Positions 44,690-53,500 of a stretch of DNA of 64,000 bases are shown here, one piece after another. How positions within the stretch are numbered: position 1 is the stretch's first letter; each line of letters begins with the position of its first letter. The notes under the pieces were generated by a model. That model had not been told where the DNA came from. It made no database searches and worked only from the letters and a program-made list of their open reading frames with translations. The translations under genes and the position numbers were made by a program. The stretch comes from Streptosporangium saharense (GTDB lineage: Bacteria > Actinomycetota > Actinomycetes > Streptosporangiales > Streptosporangiaceae). The DNA lies in assembly GCF_014203715.1 (NCBI RefSeq), contig NZ_JACHJP010000006.1, positions 124,001-188,000 on the forward strand, in the 5' to 3' direction.

Positions 44690-46138
44690 GTGAACCTGAC
44701 CGTTCCCCAGTTGCTCAGAGACCGGGCGGCAGCCGACCCCGACGGGGTCGCGCTGATCGTGCACGGCTCGGCGTCGCTCACCTATCTCCAGTGGCACGAA
44801 CGGGCGACCGCAATTGCGAACGGCCTGGTCGCCCGGGGTGTGACCAGGGGCGACAGGGTCGGTCTCGTCTTCGGGAACGCGGACTGGGCGGACTACGCGG
44901 CCGCCTTCTGCGGGGTGCTCGCGGCCGGGGCGGTCGCCGTACCCCTCTCCGACCGGCTGGCCGTCGCCGACCTGCGCTTCATGCTGGAGCACTGCGGGGC
45001 GAGCGGTGTCGTCCACGCCGCGGGACTCGACGTGCCCGAGGTCGGCTGGAGCGCGACCACGGACGGGCTGCGTGCGGAAACGTCCTATGAGATCGCCGAT
45101 CCCGCACCCGGGGACCTCGCGCAGATCCTCTACACCTCCGGCACGACGGGCCGTCCCAAGGGCGTCTCGGCCACCCACGCCAACCTCGCCTACGGCTGCG
45201 GCGCCAAGCGCCGTCCCTTCGCGCACTCGCGTCACCTGGTCCACGCCTTCCCGATCGGCACGAACGCCGGCCAGGCCATGCTGATCAACGCCCTGGACGC
45301 GCACCCCGCCGTGGTGACGCTGCCGCGCTTCACCCCGGGCCGCTTCGCCACGCTGATCGAGGCCTACCGGGCGGGCACCGTGTTCCTGGTGCCCGCGATG
45401 GCCATCGAACTGCTCAACGCCGGGGTCGGCGACCGTCACGACCTGTCCAGCGTGCTGCTGCTCGGCTCGGCCGCGGCGCCGCTGCCCTCCGCCGTCGCCG
45501 AGGCGCTCACCGCCGCCTTCCCCAACGCGACGATCACCAACTACTACACCTCGACCGAGGCCGCCCCCGCGCAGACGGTCATGATGTTCGACCCGGAGCG
45601 CCCCGGCAGCGTCGGCCGCGCCATCGCCGGGGGACGGGTCAGGATCGCCACCGTGGACGGCCACCCGCTGCCGCCCGGCGAGACCGGCGAGGTGTGGATG
45701 CGCTCCCCGGCCGCCCCGCGCGCCTACTACGGCGACCCCGACAGCTCCACCTTCCGCGACGGCTGGGTGCGGATGGGCGACCTGGGCCGCATCGACGCCG
45801 ACGGCTACCTCTATCTCATGGACCGTGAGGGCGACGTGGTGAAGTCCGGCGCCTACAAGGTCTCGACCATCCACGTCGAGGAGGCCGTCTACCAGCACCC
45901 CGCCGTGGTCGAGGCCGCCGCCTTCGGCGTGCCCCACCCCGTGCTCGGCACCGTCGTCGCCGTCGCCATGGTCACCAAGGTCCCGCTCGCCGCCGAGGAG
46001 CTGCGCGTCTTCCTCAAGGACAGGCTCGCCCAGCACGAACTGCCCGCGCACGTGACCACCCTCGACGCCCTGCCGCGCAACAACGGCGGCAAGGTGGACA
46101 AGCGCGCCCTGCGCGCGAGCCTGGAGCGGGTGCCGTGA
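44690..46138 (+). CDS. Acyl-AMP ligase (class I adenylate-forming enzyme)
   Basis: This 482-residue enzyme activates a carboxylic acid as an acyl adenylate for transfer to CoA or a carrier protein. It shows the P-loop-like YTSGTTGRPKG near residue 147, TNYYTSTEA, MGDLGRIDADGYLYLMDREGD and the C-terminal lysine in RNNGGKVDKRAL. It is shorter than most acyl-CoA ligases. GTG 44690 with GGGAGG eight bases upstream is chosen; the longer frame runs into the promoter. It overlaps the next gene by four bases, and a carrier protein lies two genes on, so it likely loads that carrier. The acid is unknown. Confidence 0.88.
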   Translation: MNLTVPQLLRDRAAADPDGVALIVHGSASLTYLQWHERATAIANGLVARGVTRGDRVGLVFGNADWADYAAAFCGVLAAGAVAVPLSDRLAVADLRFMLEHCGASGVVHAAGLDVPEVGWSATTDGLRAETSYEIADPAPGDLAQILYTSGTTGRPKGVSATHANLAYGCGAKRRPFAHSRHLVHAFPIGTNAGQAMLINALDAHPAVVTLPRFTPGRFATLIEAYRAGTVFLVPAMAIELLNAGVGDRHDLSSVLLLGSAAAPLPSAVAEALTAAFPNATITNYYTSTEAAPAQTVMMFDPERPGSVGRAIAGGRVRIATVDGHPLPPGETGEVWMRSPAAPRAYYGDPDSSTFRDGWVRMGDLGRIDADGYLYLMDREGDVVKSGAYKVSTIHVEEAVYQHPAVVEAAAFGVPHPVLGTVVAVAMVTKVPLAAEELRVFLKDRLAQHELPAHVTTLDALPRNNGGKVDKRALRASLERVP

Positions 46139-47376
46139 ACGCCGCGCACGAGGTCACGTTCACCCAGCAGGGGATGTGGGTGACCGAGCAACTCGTCGGC
46201 GCGGGCACCGCCTACCACATGCCGCTCCTGGTGAACCTGGACGGCGACCTCGACGCCGACGCGCTGCTCGCCGCGTGCGCCGCGCTCGTCGAACGCCACC
46301 CCATGCTGGGCCAGGTCGTCGTGGAGGCGGAGGGCGGACTGCGGCTCGTCCCCGGCGCCGAGGTGCCGTTGACAAAAGCGAGGGTCACCGGGGGCGTGGA
46401 CGCGGCCGTGCGGGAGGAGATCCTGCGCGGCTTCGACCTGGAGAAGGGGCCGCTGGCCAGGTTCACCCTGCTGGAGACGGCGCCGGAGCGCCACGTGCTC
46501 GTCTTCGTCGCCCACCACCTGGTCTTCGACGGCCACTCCAAGGACGTACTGGTACGTGACCTGGCGGCCCTGTACAACGGGGAGCCGCAGACACCACTGG
46601 CGACCGTCGACCACGGCGCCGTGGAACGGGAGCGGGTCGCCGCCCTGCTCCCCGAAGCACGGGACTTCTGGAAGTCCCGCTGGCAGGATCCGGGCGAAAC
46701 CGTACTGCTCGGACAGGCACTGCGCTCGGGACGGGCGGGTGAGGGACGGGAGCTGAGCTTCACCGCGGAGCCGGCGGCCGTCCCCGGGCTGACCCGTTTC
46801 GAGACGCTGCTGGCAGCCCTGCACGTCCTGCTCAGGGGATACGGAAACGACCGGGTGACCACCGCCGTCGATCTGTCCACCCGGCCGAAGGAGGCGGCGG
46901 GCCACATCGGCCTGTTCGTCAACGAACTTCCCGTCTCCTCACAACCCCAGGTGGAGGAGAGCTTCCTCTCCTTCGCCGTCGCACTCCGCGCGGGGCTGCG
47001 CGAGGTCTACCGGTTCCGTCAGGTTCCGCTGGTCCGCGCGATGCCCCGTATCCGGCCGCACGCCGCGCTGGTTCCCGTCTCCGTCAGCTACCGCACCCGC
47101 CACGACGCCGACCCGGTCTTCACCGGTCTCGACGCCTCGGTGGAGTGGACGGTCTCCAACCACGCGGTCAGAGGCGCCCTGCACCTGCAGTGCGTCGACG
47201 GCCCCGGCGGGCTCGTCGTCAGCCTTCGCTACGACCCCGAGGTGGTTTCGGACGCCCAAAAAGTGGCCGATGACCTGCGTCTTCTTCTGGAACGCGCCAC
47301 CTTCGCCCCCGAACGACCGATCAACACGCTACTGAACGACACTCTGGAGAAGAGATGGGTTCCGTCACCACCCTGA
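46135..47376 (+). CDS. Stand-alone condensation-domain protein 3
   Basis: This 413-residue free condensation domain has an intact catalytic motif HHLVFDG near residue 125, with FTQQGMWVTEQL near the start and LFVNELPV near 265. It overlaps the ligase gene as GTGA and the carrier gene by 22 bases. It could transfer the acyl group held on carrier protein 2 to an amine or hydroxyl acceptor, such as the first residue of an NRPS chain. Confidence 0.88.
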   Translation: MNAAHEVTFTQQGMWVTEQLVGAGTAYHMPLLVNLDGDLDADALLAACAALVERHPMLGQVVVEAEGGLRLVPGAEVPLTKARVTGGVDAAVREEILRGFDLEKGPLARFTLLETAPERHVLVFVAHHLVFDGHSKDVLVRDLAALYNGEPQTPLATVDHGAVERERVAALLPEARDFWKSRWQDPGETVLLGQALRSGRAGEGRELSFTAEPAAVPGLTRFETLLAALHVLLRGYGNDRVTTAVDLSTRPKEAAGHIGLFVNELPVSSQPQVEESFLSFAVALRAGLREVYRFRQVPLVRAMPRIRPHAALVPVSVSYRTRHDADPVFTGLDASVEWTVSNHAVRGALHLQCVDGPGGLVVSLRYDPEVVSDAQKVADDLRLLLERATFAPERPINTLLNDTLEKRWVPSPP

Positions 47377-47585
47377 CCGACCAGGTACGCGAGATCTGGG
47401 AAGAGGTCCTGGGCATCTCGCCGATCGACGAGCACGACGACATCTTCGACCTGGGTGGCCACTCACTGACCATCACCCAGATCATCGCCCGGATGCGCAA
47501 GCGGCTCGACGTCGAGGTCTCCCTTGACGACTTCTTCGACAACCCGACCATCGCCGGGATCGTGGAGTCCCTCGGAGATGACTGA
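47355..47585 (+). CDS. Stand-alone carrier protein 2
   Basis: This 76-residue carrier protein has DLGGHSLTITQIIAR with Ser near residue 37 and is a close relative of carrier protein 1. Its gene overlaps the condensation gene before it and the E1alpha gene after it. This puts it between an acyl ligase and a pyruvate-dehydrogenase-like complex, so its acyl group may come from either. In naphthyridinomycin biosynthesis a comparable complex loads a glycolyl unit onto a carrier protein. Confidence 0.92.
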   Translation: MGSVTTLTDQVREIWEEVLGISPIDEHDDIFDLGGHSLTITQIIARMRKRLDVEVSLDDFFDNPTIAGIVESLGDD

Positions 47586-48513
47586 GATCCTCGACCGGCT
47601 CAGGCTGTCGCGCCTCGGCGACGACGACCTGGAACTACTGCTCCTGATCAGGCACTTCGAGCTGAAGCTTCTTGAGCTGTACGGCAGGGGCGACCTGAAC
47701 GGCACGACCCACACCTGCCTCGGGCAGGAGTACGTCCCCGTCGCGCTCGCCCCGCTGCTCGGCGAGCACGACCACGTCTTCAGCAACCACCGGGGTCACG
47801 GCCACTACCTGGCGAGGTTCCGCGACCCGCACGGTCTGCTCGCCGAGATCATGGGCAGGCAGGGCGCCGTCTGCGGGGGCGTCGGCGGCAGCCAGCACAT
47901 CCACCGGGACCGTTACATGTCCACCGGGGTGCAGGGCGAGAGCATGCCCGTCGCCGCGGGCGTCGCCCTGCACCTCAGGCGTGCCGAGTCCGGCGTGCTC
48001 GCCTGCGTCTACATCGGCGACGGCACCTGGGGGGAGGGCGCCGTCTACGAGGCGCTCAACCTCGCCTCGCTCTGGCGCCTTCCGCTGCTGGTCGTCGTGG
48101 AGAACAACGGCATCGCCCAGTCGACCCCGACCACCGCGCAGATGGCCGGGAGCGTGGCGAGCAGGGCGGCGGCCTTCGGCGTCACCCACCACCTCGTCGT
48201 CTCCACCGACGTCAACGAGATCAGGACCTCCCTTGAGGAGCCGGTCGCCGCGGTGCGCGCGGGCAGGCCACTGGTCGTCGAGTTCGCCACCCACCGGCTC
48301 GGCCCGCACAGCAAGGGCGACGACATCCGCCCGGCCGACGCCGTACAGGCCGCGCGGGACAACGACTGGTACGTCCGCTACGCCAACGACCACCCCGACC
48401 AGTTCCACCGGCTCGACGGGACGATCAGGGCCCGGGTCGAGGCCATCGCCGAGGAGATCGCCGCCCGCCCGCCGTCCCGCTGGGAGGCGTCTTCTTCGTG
48501 GGAGGCGTCGTGA
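47578..48513 (+). CDS. Pyruvate/acetoin dehydrogenase-type E1 alpha subunit
   Basis: This 311-residue subunit binds thiamin diphosphate with E1 beta and decarboxylates a 2-oxo acid or cleaves a ketose. The thiamin motif runs from GDGTWGEGAVYEA to VVENN near residues 160-192, and FSNHRGHGHYLARF is typical of the family. ATG 47578 overlaps the end of the carrier gene. E1 beta and E2 genes follow with overlapping ends. No E3 gene is present, so the common cellular E3 would be needed to reoxidise lipoamide. A place inside an NRPS operon points to making an acyl-carrier unit. Confidence 0.9.
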   Translation: MTEILDRLRLSRLGDDDLELLLLIRHFELKLLELYGRGDLNGTTHTCLGQEYVPVALAPLLGEHDHVFSNHRGHGHYLARFRDPHGLLAEIMGRQGAVCGGVGGSQHIHRDRYMSTGVQGESMPVAAGVALHLRRAESGVLACVYIGDGTWGEGAVYEALNLASLWRLPLLVVVENNGIAQSTPTTAQMAGSVASRAAAFGVTHHLVVSTDVNEIRTSLEEPVAAVRAGRPLVVEFATHRLGPHSKGDDIRPADAVQAARDNDWYVRYANDHPDQFHRLDGTIRARVEAIAEEIAARPPSRWEASSSWEAS

Positions 48514-49484
48514 GAGTCGCGGAGAACCTCAACGAGGCCCTGCACGGGCTGCTCGACGACGACCCCACCGCCTACGTGATCGGCGAGGACGTCCTCGACC
48601 CGTACGGCGGAGCCTTCAAGATCACCAAGGGTCTCTCTGTGCGCTTCCCCGGCAGGGTGATCGGCACCCCGATCAGCGAGGGCGCCCTGACCGGCGTCGC
48701 CGCGGGCCTGGCCCTGACCGGCAACACGGCGGTCGCCGAGATCATGTTCGGCGACTTCGTCGCGCTCGCCTTCGACCAGATCTGCAACTTCGCCAGCAAG
48801 TCGGTCTCCATGTACGGCAGCCGCCTGCCGCTGCGGATGATCGTGCGCTGCCCCAGCGGCGGCGGCAGGGGCTACGGCCCCACGCACAGCCAGAGCATGC
48901 AGAAGCACTTCATCGGCATGCCCGGCCTGTCGCTGTACGAGATGTCGCCCTTCCACGACAACCGCGAGGTCCTCGCCTCGATGCTGGAGCGCGGCGAACC
49001 CTGCCTGTTCTTCGAGGACAAGATCCTCTACACCCGGCAGATGGGTCAGACCGACCCGATGTTCCCCGTGCGCCGCGACGGCGAACTCGCCATCGCCGAG
49101 GCCGACGACAGACCCGACTGCGTGATCATCGCACCGGGCGGCATGGCGCACCGGGCCCTGGCCGCGATGCGGACCCTGCTGCTGGAAGACGAGATCTCCT
49201 GCCGCCTGCTCGTCCCCTCCCGGCTCTACCCGCTGGACGTCGAGGCGCTGCTGCCGTACGTGAACGGCGTCGTCATCGTCGCGGAGGAGAGCACGGCGGG
49301 CGGCACCTGGGGCAGCGAGGTCGCCCACCTCCTGCACGGGCGCGTGTGGGACCGCCTGCGCGGCCCCGTCCGCCTCGTCCACTCGCGGGACAGCGTCATC
49401 CCCACCGCTGCCCACCTGGAGAGCGAGGTCCTGGCCGGGGAGTCCACGATCCACCACGCCGTACGAGAGGCCCTGCGTGGCTGA
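48510..49484 (+). CDS. Pyruvate/acetoin dehydrogenase-type E1 beta subunit
   Basis: This 324-residue subunit pairs with E1 alpha. It has the family blocks IGEDVLDPYGGAFKITKGL, GTPISEGALTGVAAGLA, MFGDFVALAFDQI, and GRGYGPTHSQSM, with the catalytic-loop histidine. GTG 48510 overlaps the E1 alpha stop as GTGA and has GGGAGG upstream. The substrate cannot be read from the sequence; acetoin, branched-chain and glycolyl-forming versions all look alike at this level. Confidence 0.9.
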   Translation: MRVAENLNEALHGLLDDDPTAYVIGEDVLDPYGGAFKITKGLSVRFPGRVIGTPISEGALTGVAAGLALTGNTAVAEIMFGDFVALAFDQICNFASKSVSMYGSRLPLRMIVRCPSGGGRGYGPTHSQSMQKHFIGMPGLSLYEMSPFHDNREVLASMLERGEPCLFFEDKILYTRQMGQTDPMFPVRRDGELAIAEADDRPDCVIIAPGGMAHRALAAMRTLLLEDEISCRLLVPSRLYPLDVEALLPYVNGVVIVAEESTAGGTWGSEVAHLLHGRVWDRLRGPVRLVHSRDSVIPTAAHLESEVLAGESTIHHAVREALRG

Positions 49485-50583
49485 CATCCGCGTCCCCAAG
49501 CTCAACAACAACGACAGCGAGTACCTCGTCGTGGCGTGGCTCGTCGAGGACGGCAAGCCGGTCAGGGCCGGTGAGCCCGTCGTGGTCCTGGAGACCTCCA
49601 AGGCGGCCGACGAGCTGGAGGCCGAGGAGTCCGGCTACCTGCACCACGACGCCGCGCTCAACACCTGGGTCACCCCCGGCGCCCTGCTGGCCAGGATCAC
49701 CGAGGGCCCACAGGCCGCACCCGCACCCGCGCCTGCTCCGGAGGCCGCCCCGGCTGGCACCTCGGCGCCGCGTGACGCCGTCATCACCGAGCCCGCCCGC
49801 GCCCTCATCGCCGAACTCGGCATCACCCCCGAGCAGGTCGCCTCCCTGGGCCTGGGCGTCGTCCGGCGCGCAGACGTGGAACGCCTGGCGGGAGCCGTAC
49901 CGGAGCAGGAGCAGCCGGCCGTACCCCAGGAGACCAACAGGCACGTGCTCTCCCGGGTGCAGCGGGCCGTGGCCAGGGCCGTCACCACCTCGCACAGCAC
50001 GATCCCCGCCGCCTACACCGTCGTGAAGTTCGACGTCGGCCCCGCCCTGGCACGCACCAAGGACCTGAGCAGACAGGTACGCAGACCGGTCGGCCTCGCC
50101 GAACTGTTCGTGCAGGCCGTCGCCACGCTGCACCCCACCTTCCCGCTGTTCTTCGCCGCGGTCGACGGCGACGGCGCCAGGCTCTCCGACGCCCCGCGCG
50201 TCGGCGTCACCTTCGACATGGGGGAGGGGCTCTACGTCCCGGTGGTCCGCGAGACCGGGACGCTCAGGGACATCGCCGACACGCTGATGCGCTACCGCCT
50301 CGCGGCGGCGGAGGGCGACTTCAGGGAGCGGGACCTCACCGGCGCCAACATCGCCGTCACCCTGCACACCGACGCCGATGTCGTCCTCGCGGTCCCCTTC
50401 GTCTTCCCGGGGACGGTCTGCGCGCTCGCGATCACCTCGCCACAGCCCGAGCTCGCCCTCGGGGAGGACGGCGCGGTGACGACGAGGACCGTCGCCAACA
50501 TCGGCCTCGCCTACGACCACCGACTGATCAACGGCCGGGACGCCGCGCTCTTCCTCGCCGCCCTCCGGATGGAGCTGCAATGA
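49477..50583 (+). CDS. Dihydrolipoamide acyltransferase-like E2
   Basis: This 368-residue protein has one N-terminal lipoyl domain (LETSKAAD, lipoylated Lys near 42), an Ala/Pro-rich linker, a short subunit-binding-like segment (TEPARALIAELGI) and an acyltransferase domain of about 210 residues. The catalytic motif reads DHRLINGRDAA; most E2 enzymes have DHRxxDG, so the aspartate is Asn. It overlaps E1 beta by eight bases and NRPS3 by four. It would move an acyl group from lipoamide to a thiol acceptor, here perhaps the carrier protein encoded three genes upstream. Confidence 0.88.
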   Translation: MADIRVPKLNNNDSEYLVVAWLVEDGKPVRAGEPVVVLETSKAADELEAEESGYLHHDAALNTWVTPGALLARITEGPQAAPAPAPAPEAAPAGTSAPRDAVITEPARALIAELGITPEQVASLGLGVVRRADVERLAGAVPEQEQPAVPQETNRHVLSRVQRAVARAVTTSHSTIPAAYTVVKFDVGPALARTKDLSRQVRRPVGLAELFVQAVATLHPTFPLFFAAVDGDGARLSDAPRVGVTFDMGEGLYVPVVRETGTLRDIADTLMRYRLAAAEGDFRERDLTGANIAVTLHTDADVVLAVPFVFPGTVCALAITSPQPELALGEDGAVTTRTVANIGLAYDHRLINGRDAALFLAALRMELQ

Positions 50584-53500
50584 CCGAGACAACGCTGTCG
50601 GACGCCAAACGGGCACTGCTCGCCCAGCGGCTCCGGCGCCGGGAGGAGTCCCGGACCATCACGGCCCGGGACCCCTCCGTCACCCCGCCCCTGTCCCACG
50701 CGCAGGAACGCCTGTGGTTCCTTGAGCAGTACCGCCCGGGAACCACCACCTACACCGTCCCCGTCGCGGTGCGCCTGTACGGCGAGCTGGACGAGGACGC
50801 GTTACGCCGCGCCCTCGACGAGATCGTCACCCGGCACGAGGCCCTGCGGATGCGCTTCCTCACCACCGAGGACGGCACCCCGGAGCTGGTCGTCGACGAG
50901 CCCCGCCCCGCCGAACTGCGCGTCACCGAGGCCGCCGACCTGGACGCCGCCGTCGAACTCATCGACGAGGAGGTCGCGACGCCGTTCGACCTGGAGACCG
51001 GTCCGCTGTTCAGGACCCTCCTGGTACGGCTCGCCCCCGACGACCACGTCCTGCTGCTGGCCGCCCACCACACCGTCGTGGACGGCTGGTCCATCGACCT
51101 GATGATCCGCGAGCTGCTCGCGCTGCACGACGGCAAGACCCTCAAGCCCGCCCAGGTCGGCTACGGCGACTACGCCATCTGGCAGCGCGGACGCGACCAC
51201 CGCCGCGAGGTCGACCACTGGCGCGACAAGCTCGCCGGGCTGCCCGCCATCGAGCTGCCGACCGACAGGCCGCGCCCCGCCGAGCAGGGCTACGAGGGCG
51301 CCTCCCTCGACTTCTCCATCGACGCCGACCTCACCGCCCGTCTGGCGGAGCTGGCCAAGTCCTCCGGCGCGACGCCGTACATGACGTTGATGGCGGCCTT
51401 CCAGGTGCTGCTGGCGCGCTACTCGGGACAGTCGGACTTCGCGGTCGGCTCCCCGGTCGCCGGGCGGGGGCTGCCCGAGCTCGACGACGTCGTCGGCATG
51501 TTCGTCAACACGCTGGTGCTGCGCGCCGACCTGGCCGACGACCCGGCGTTCACCGACTTCCTGGCCCGCACCCGCGAGACGGCGCTCGACGCCTTCGCCC
51601 ACCAGGAACTGCCGTTCGACCAGCTCGTCAGCGAACTGAACGTCGTTCGCGACGTCAGCAGGTCGCCGCTGGTCCAGGTCACCTTCGCGCTGCAGAACTA
51701 CAAGGCGGGCGAGGAGGACGGGCGCGTCTCCTACGTCTCGCTGCCCGTCAGGACCACCCGCTACGACCTGGCCCTGTACCTCTTCGAGAGCCCCGACGGC
51801 CTGGTCGGCAACTTCACCTACAACACGGCGCTGTTCGACCCGGAGACCGTCGAGCTGCTCGGCTCCCGCTTCGACACCCTGCTGCGCTCCATCGTCGAGT
51901 CCCCGGACACCCGGGTCGGCGAGCTGTCGCTGCTGTCGGAGGAGGAGAGGGAACTCGTCCTGGGCTTCGGGTCGAGCACCGACCTCGTCCCCACCGGCCA
52001 CGACCTGCTGCACGACCTGGTCACCGCGCAGGCCGCGCTCACCCCGGACGCCCCGGCCGTGACCCACGAGGACGACACCTACACCTACGCCCAGCTCGAC
52101 GAGCGCTCCGCCCGGATCGCCGCCCTGCTGCGCGGCCGGTACGGCATCGGCCCCGACAGCAGGGTCGGCGTGCTGCTCGACCAGTCCGTGGACGTGGCCG
52201 CCGCGCTGCTCGGCGTGCTGAAGTCCGGCGGCGCCTACGTGCCCCTCGACCCCAAGCAGCCCCGCGACCGCCTCGCCTACATGCTTGAGGACTCGGGGGC
52301 GGCCGTGGTCGTCACCACCGAGGACCTGGCCGACCTGGTCTCCGGCCCCCCGGTCGTCACGCTCGACGCCGAGACGCTCGACGAGACCTCCTTCGAGGAC
52401 CCCGGCGTCACCCCGGAGAACCTGGCCTACGTCATCTACACCTCCGGCACCACCGGGCGTCCCAAGGGCGTCGGCGTGCAGCACCGGCAGGTGCTGAACT
52501 ACCTGGCCGGGGTCAGGGAGCGCTTCGCCGTCGAACCGGCGGGCGTCTACACGCTGCTGCAGTCGCTGTCGTTCGACTTCGGTGTGACGATCTTCTACCT
52601 GTCGCTCATGACCGGTGGCGAACTGCACCTGGTCGATCCGCAGGCGCCGGTCGAGGAGCTCGCCGAGCAGCTCGGCTGTACCGACTACATCAAGATGACG
52701 CCGTCCCACCTCGCGTCGCTGCTCGCCGACCCCGACGTGAGCCCCGCCGAGCTGCTGCCGCGCAAACTGCTCGTCCTCGGCGGCGAGGCCTCCAAGTGGA
52801 GCTGGGCCCGCGAGCTGACCGAGCACACCACGGTCATCAACCACTACGGCCCCACCGAGGCCACGGTCGGAATCTCCACCCACGCCGTCACCGACGAGGC
52901 CGAGCGCGCGCTGAACCTGCCCATCGGCAGGCCGCTGCCCGGCGCCAGGCTCTACGTGCTCGACGAGCACCTGCGGCTCGTCCCGCCCGGTATGACCGGT
53001 GAGATCTATCTCGGTGGCGACCGCCTCGCCCGCGGTTACCTCGGCCAGCCCGGCCTGACCGCCGACAGGTTCCTGCCCGACCCGTACGGCGAGCCGGGCG
53101 CCCGCATGTACAAGACCGGTGACCTGGGCCGATGGCTGCCCTCCGGGGACCTGTGCTTCCTGGGCCGCCGCGACCTGCAGGTCAAGGTCCGCGGTTACCG
53201 GGTCGAACTGTCGGAGATCGAGTCCGTCCTCACCGACCAGCCCGGCGTTGCCCACGCCGTCGTGGACCTGCGCGACGACCGTCTCATCGCCTACCTTGTT
53301 GGGGAGAAGACGACAGTCGGCGAACTGCGCACCGCGCTCGGCGAACGCCTTCCCGAATACATGATCCCGGCACGCTTCGTCTGGCTGGACGAGCTGCCAC
53401 TGAAGTCGCACGGCAAGGTCGATCGGGCCAGGCTGCCCGAGCCCGACGAGGAACGCCCCGACCAGGAGGCGGGGTTCGTCCCGCCGGAGACACCGGTCGA

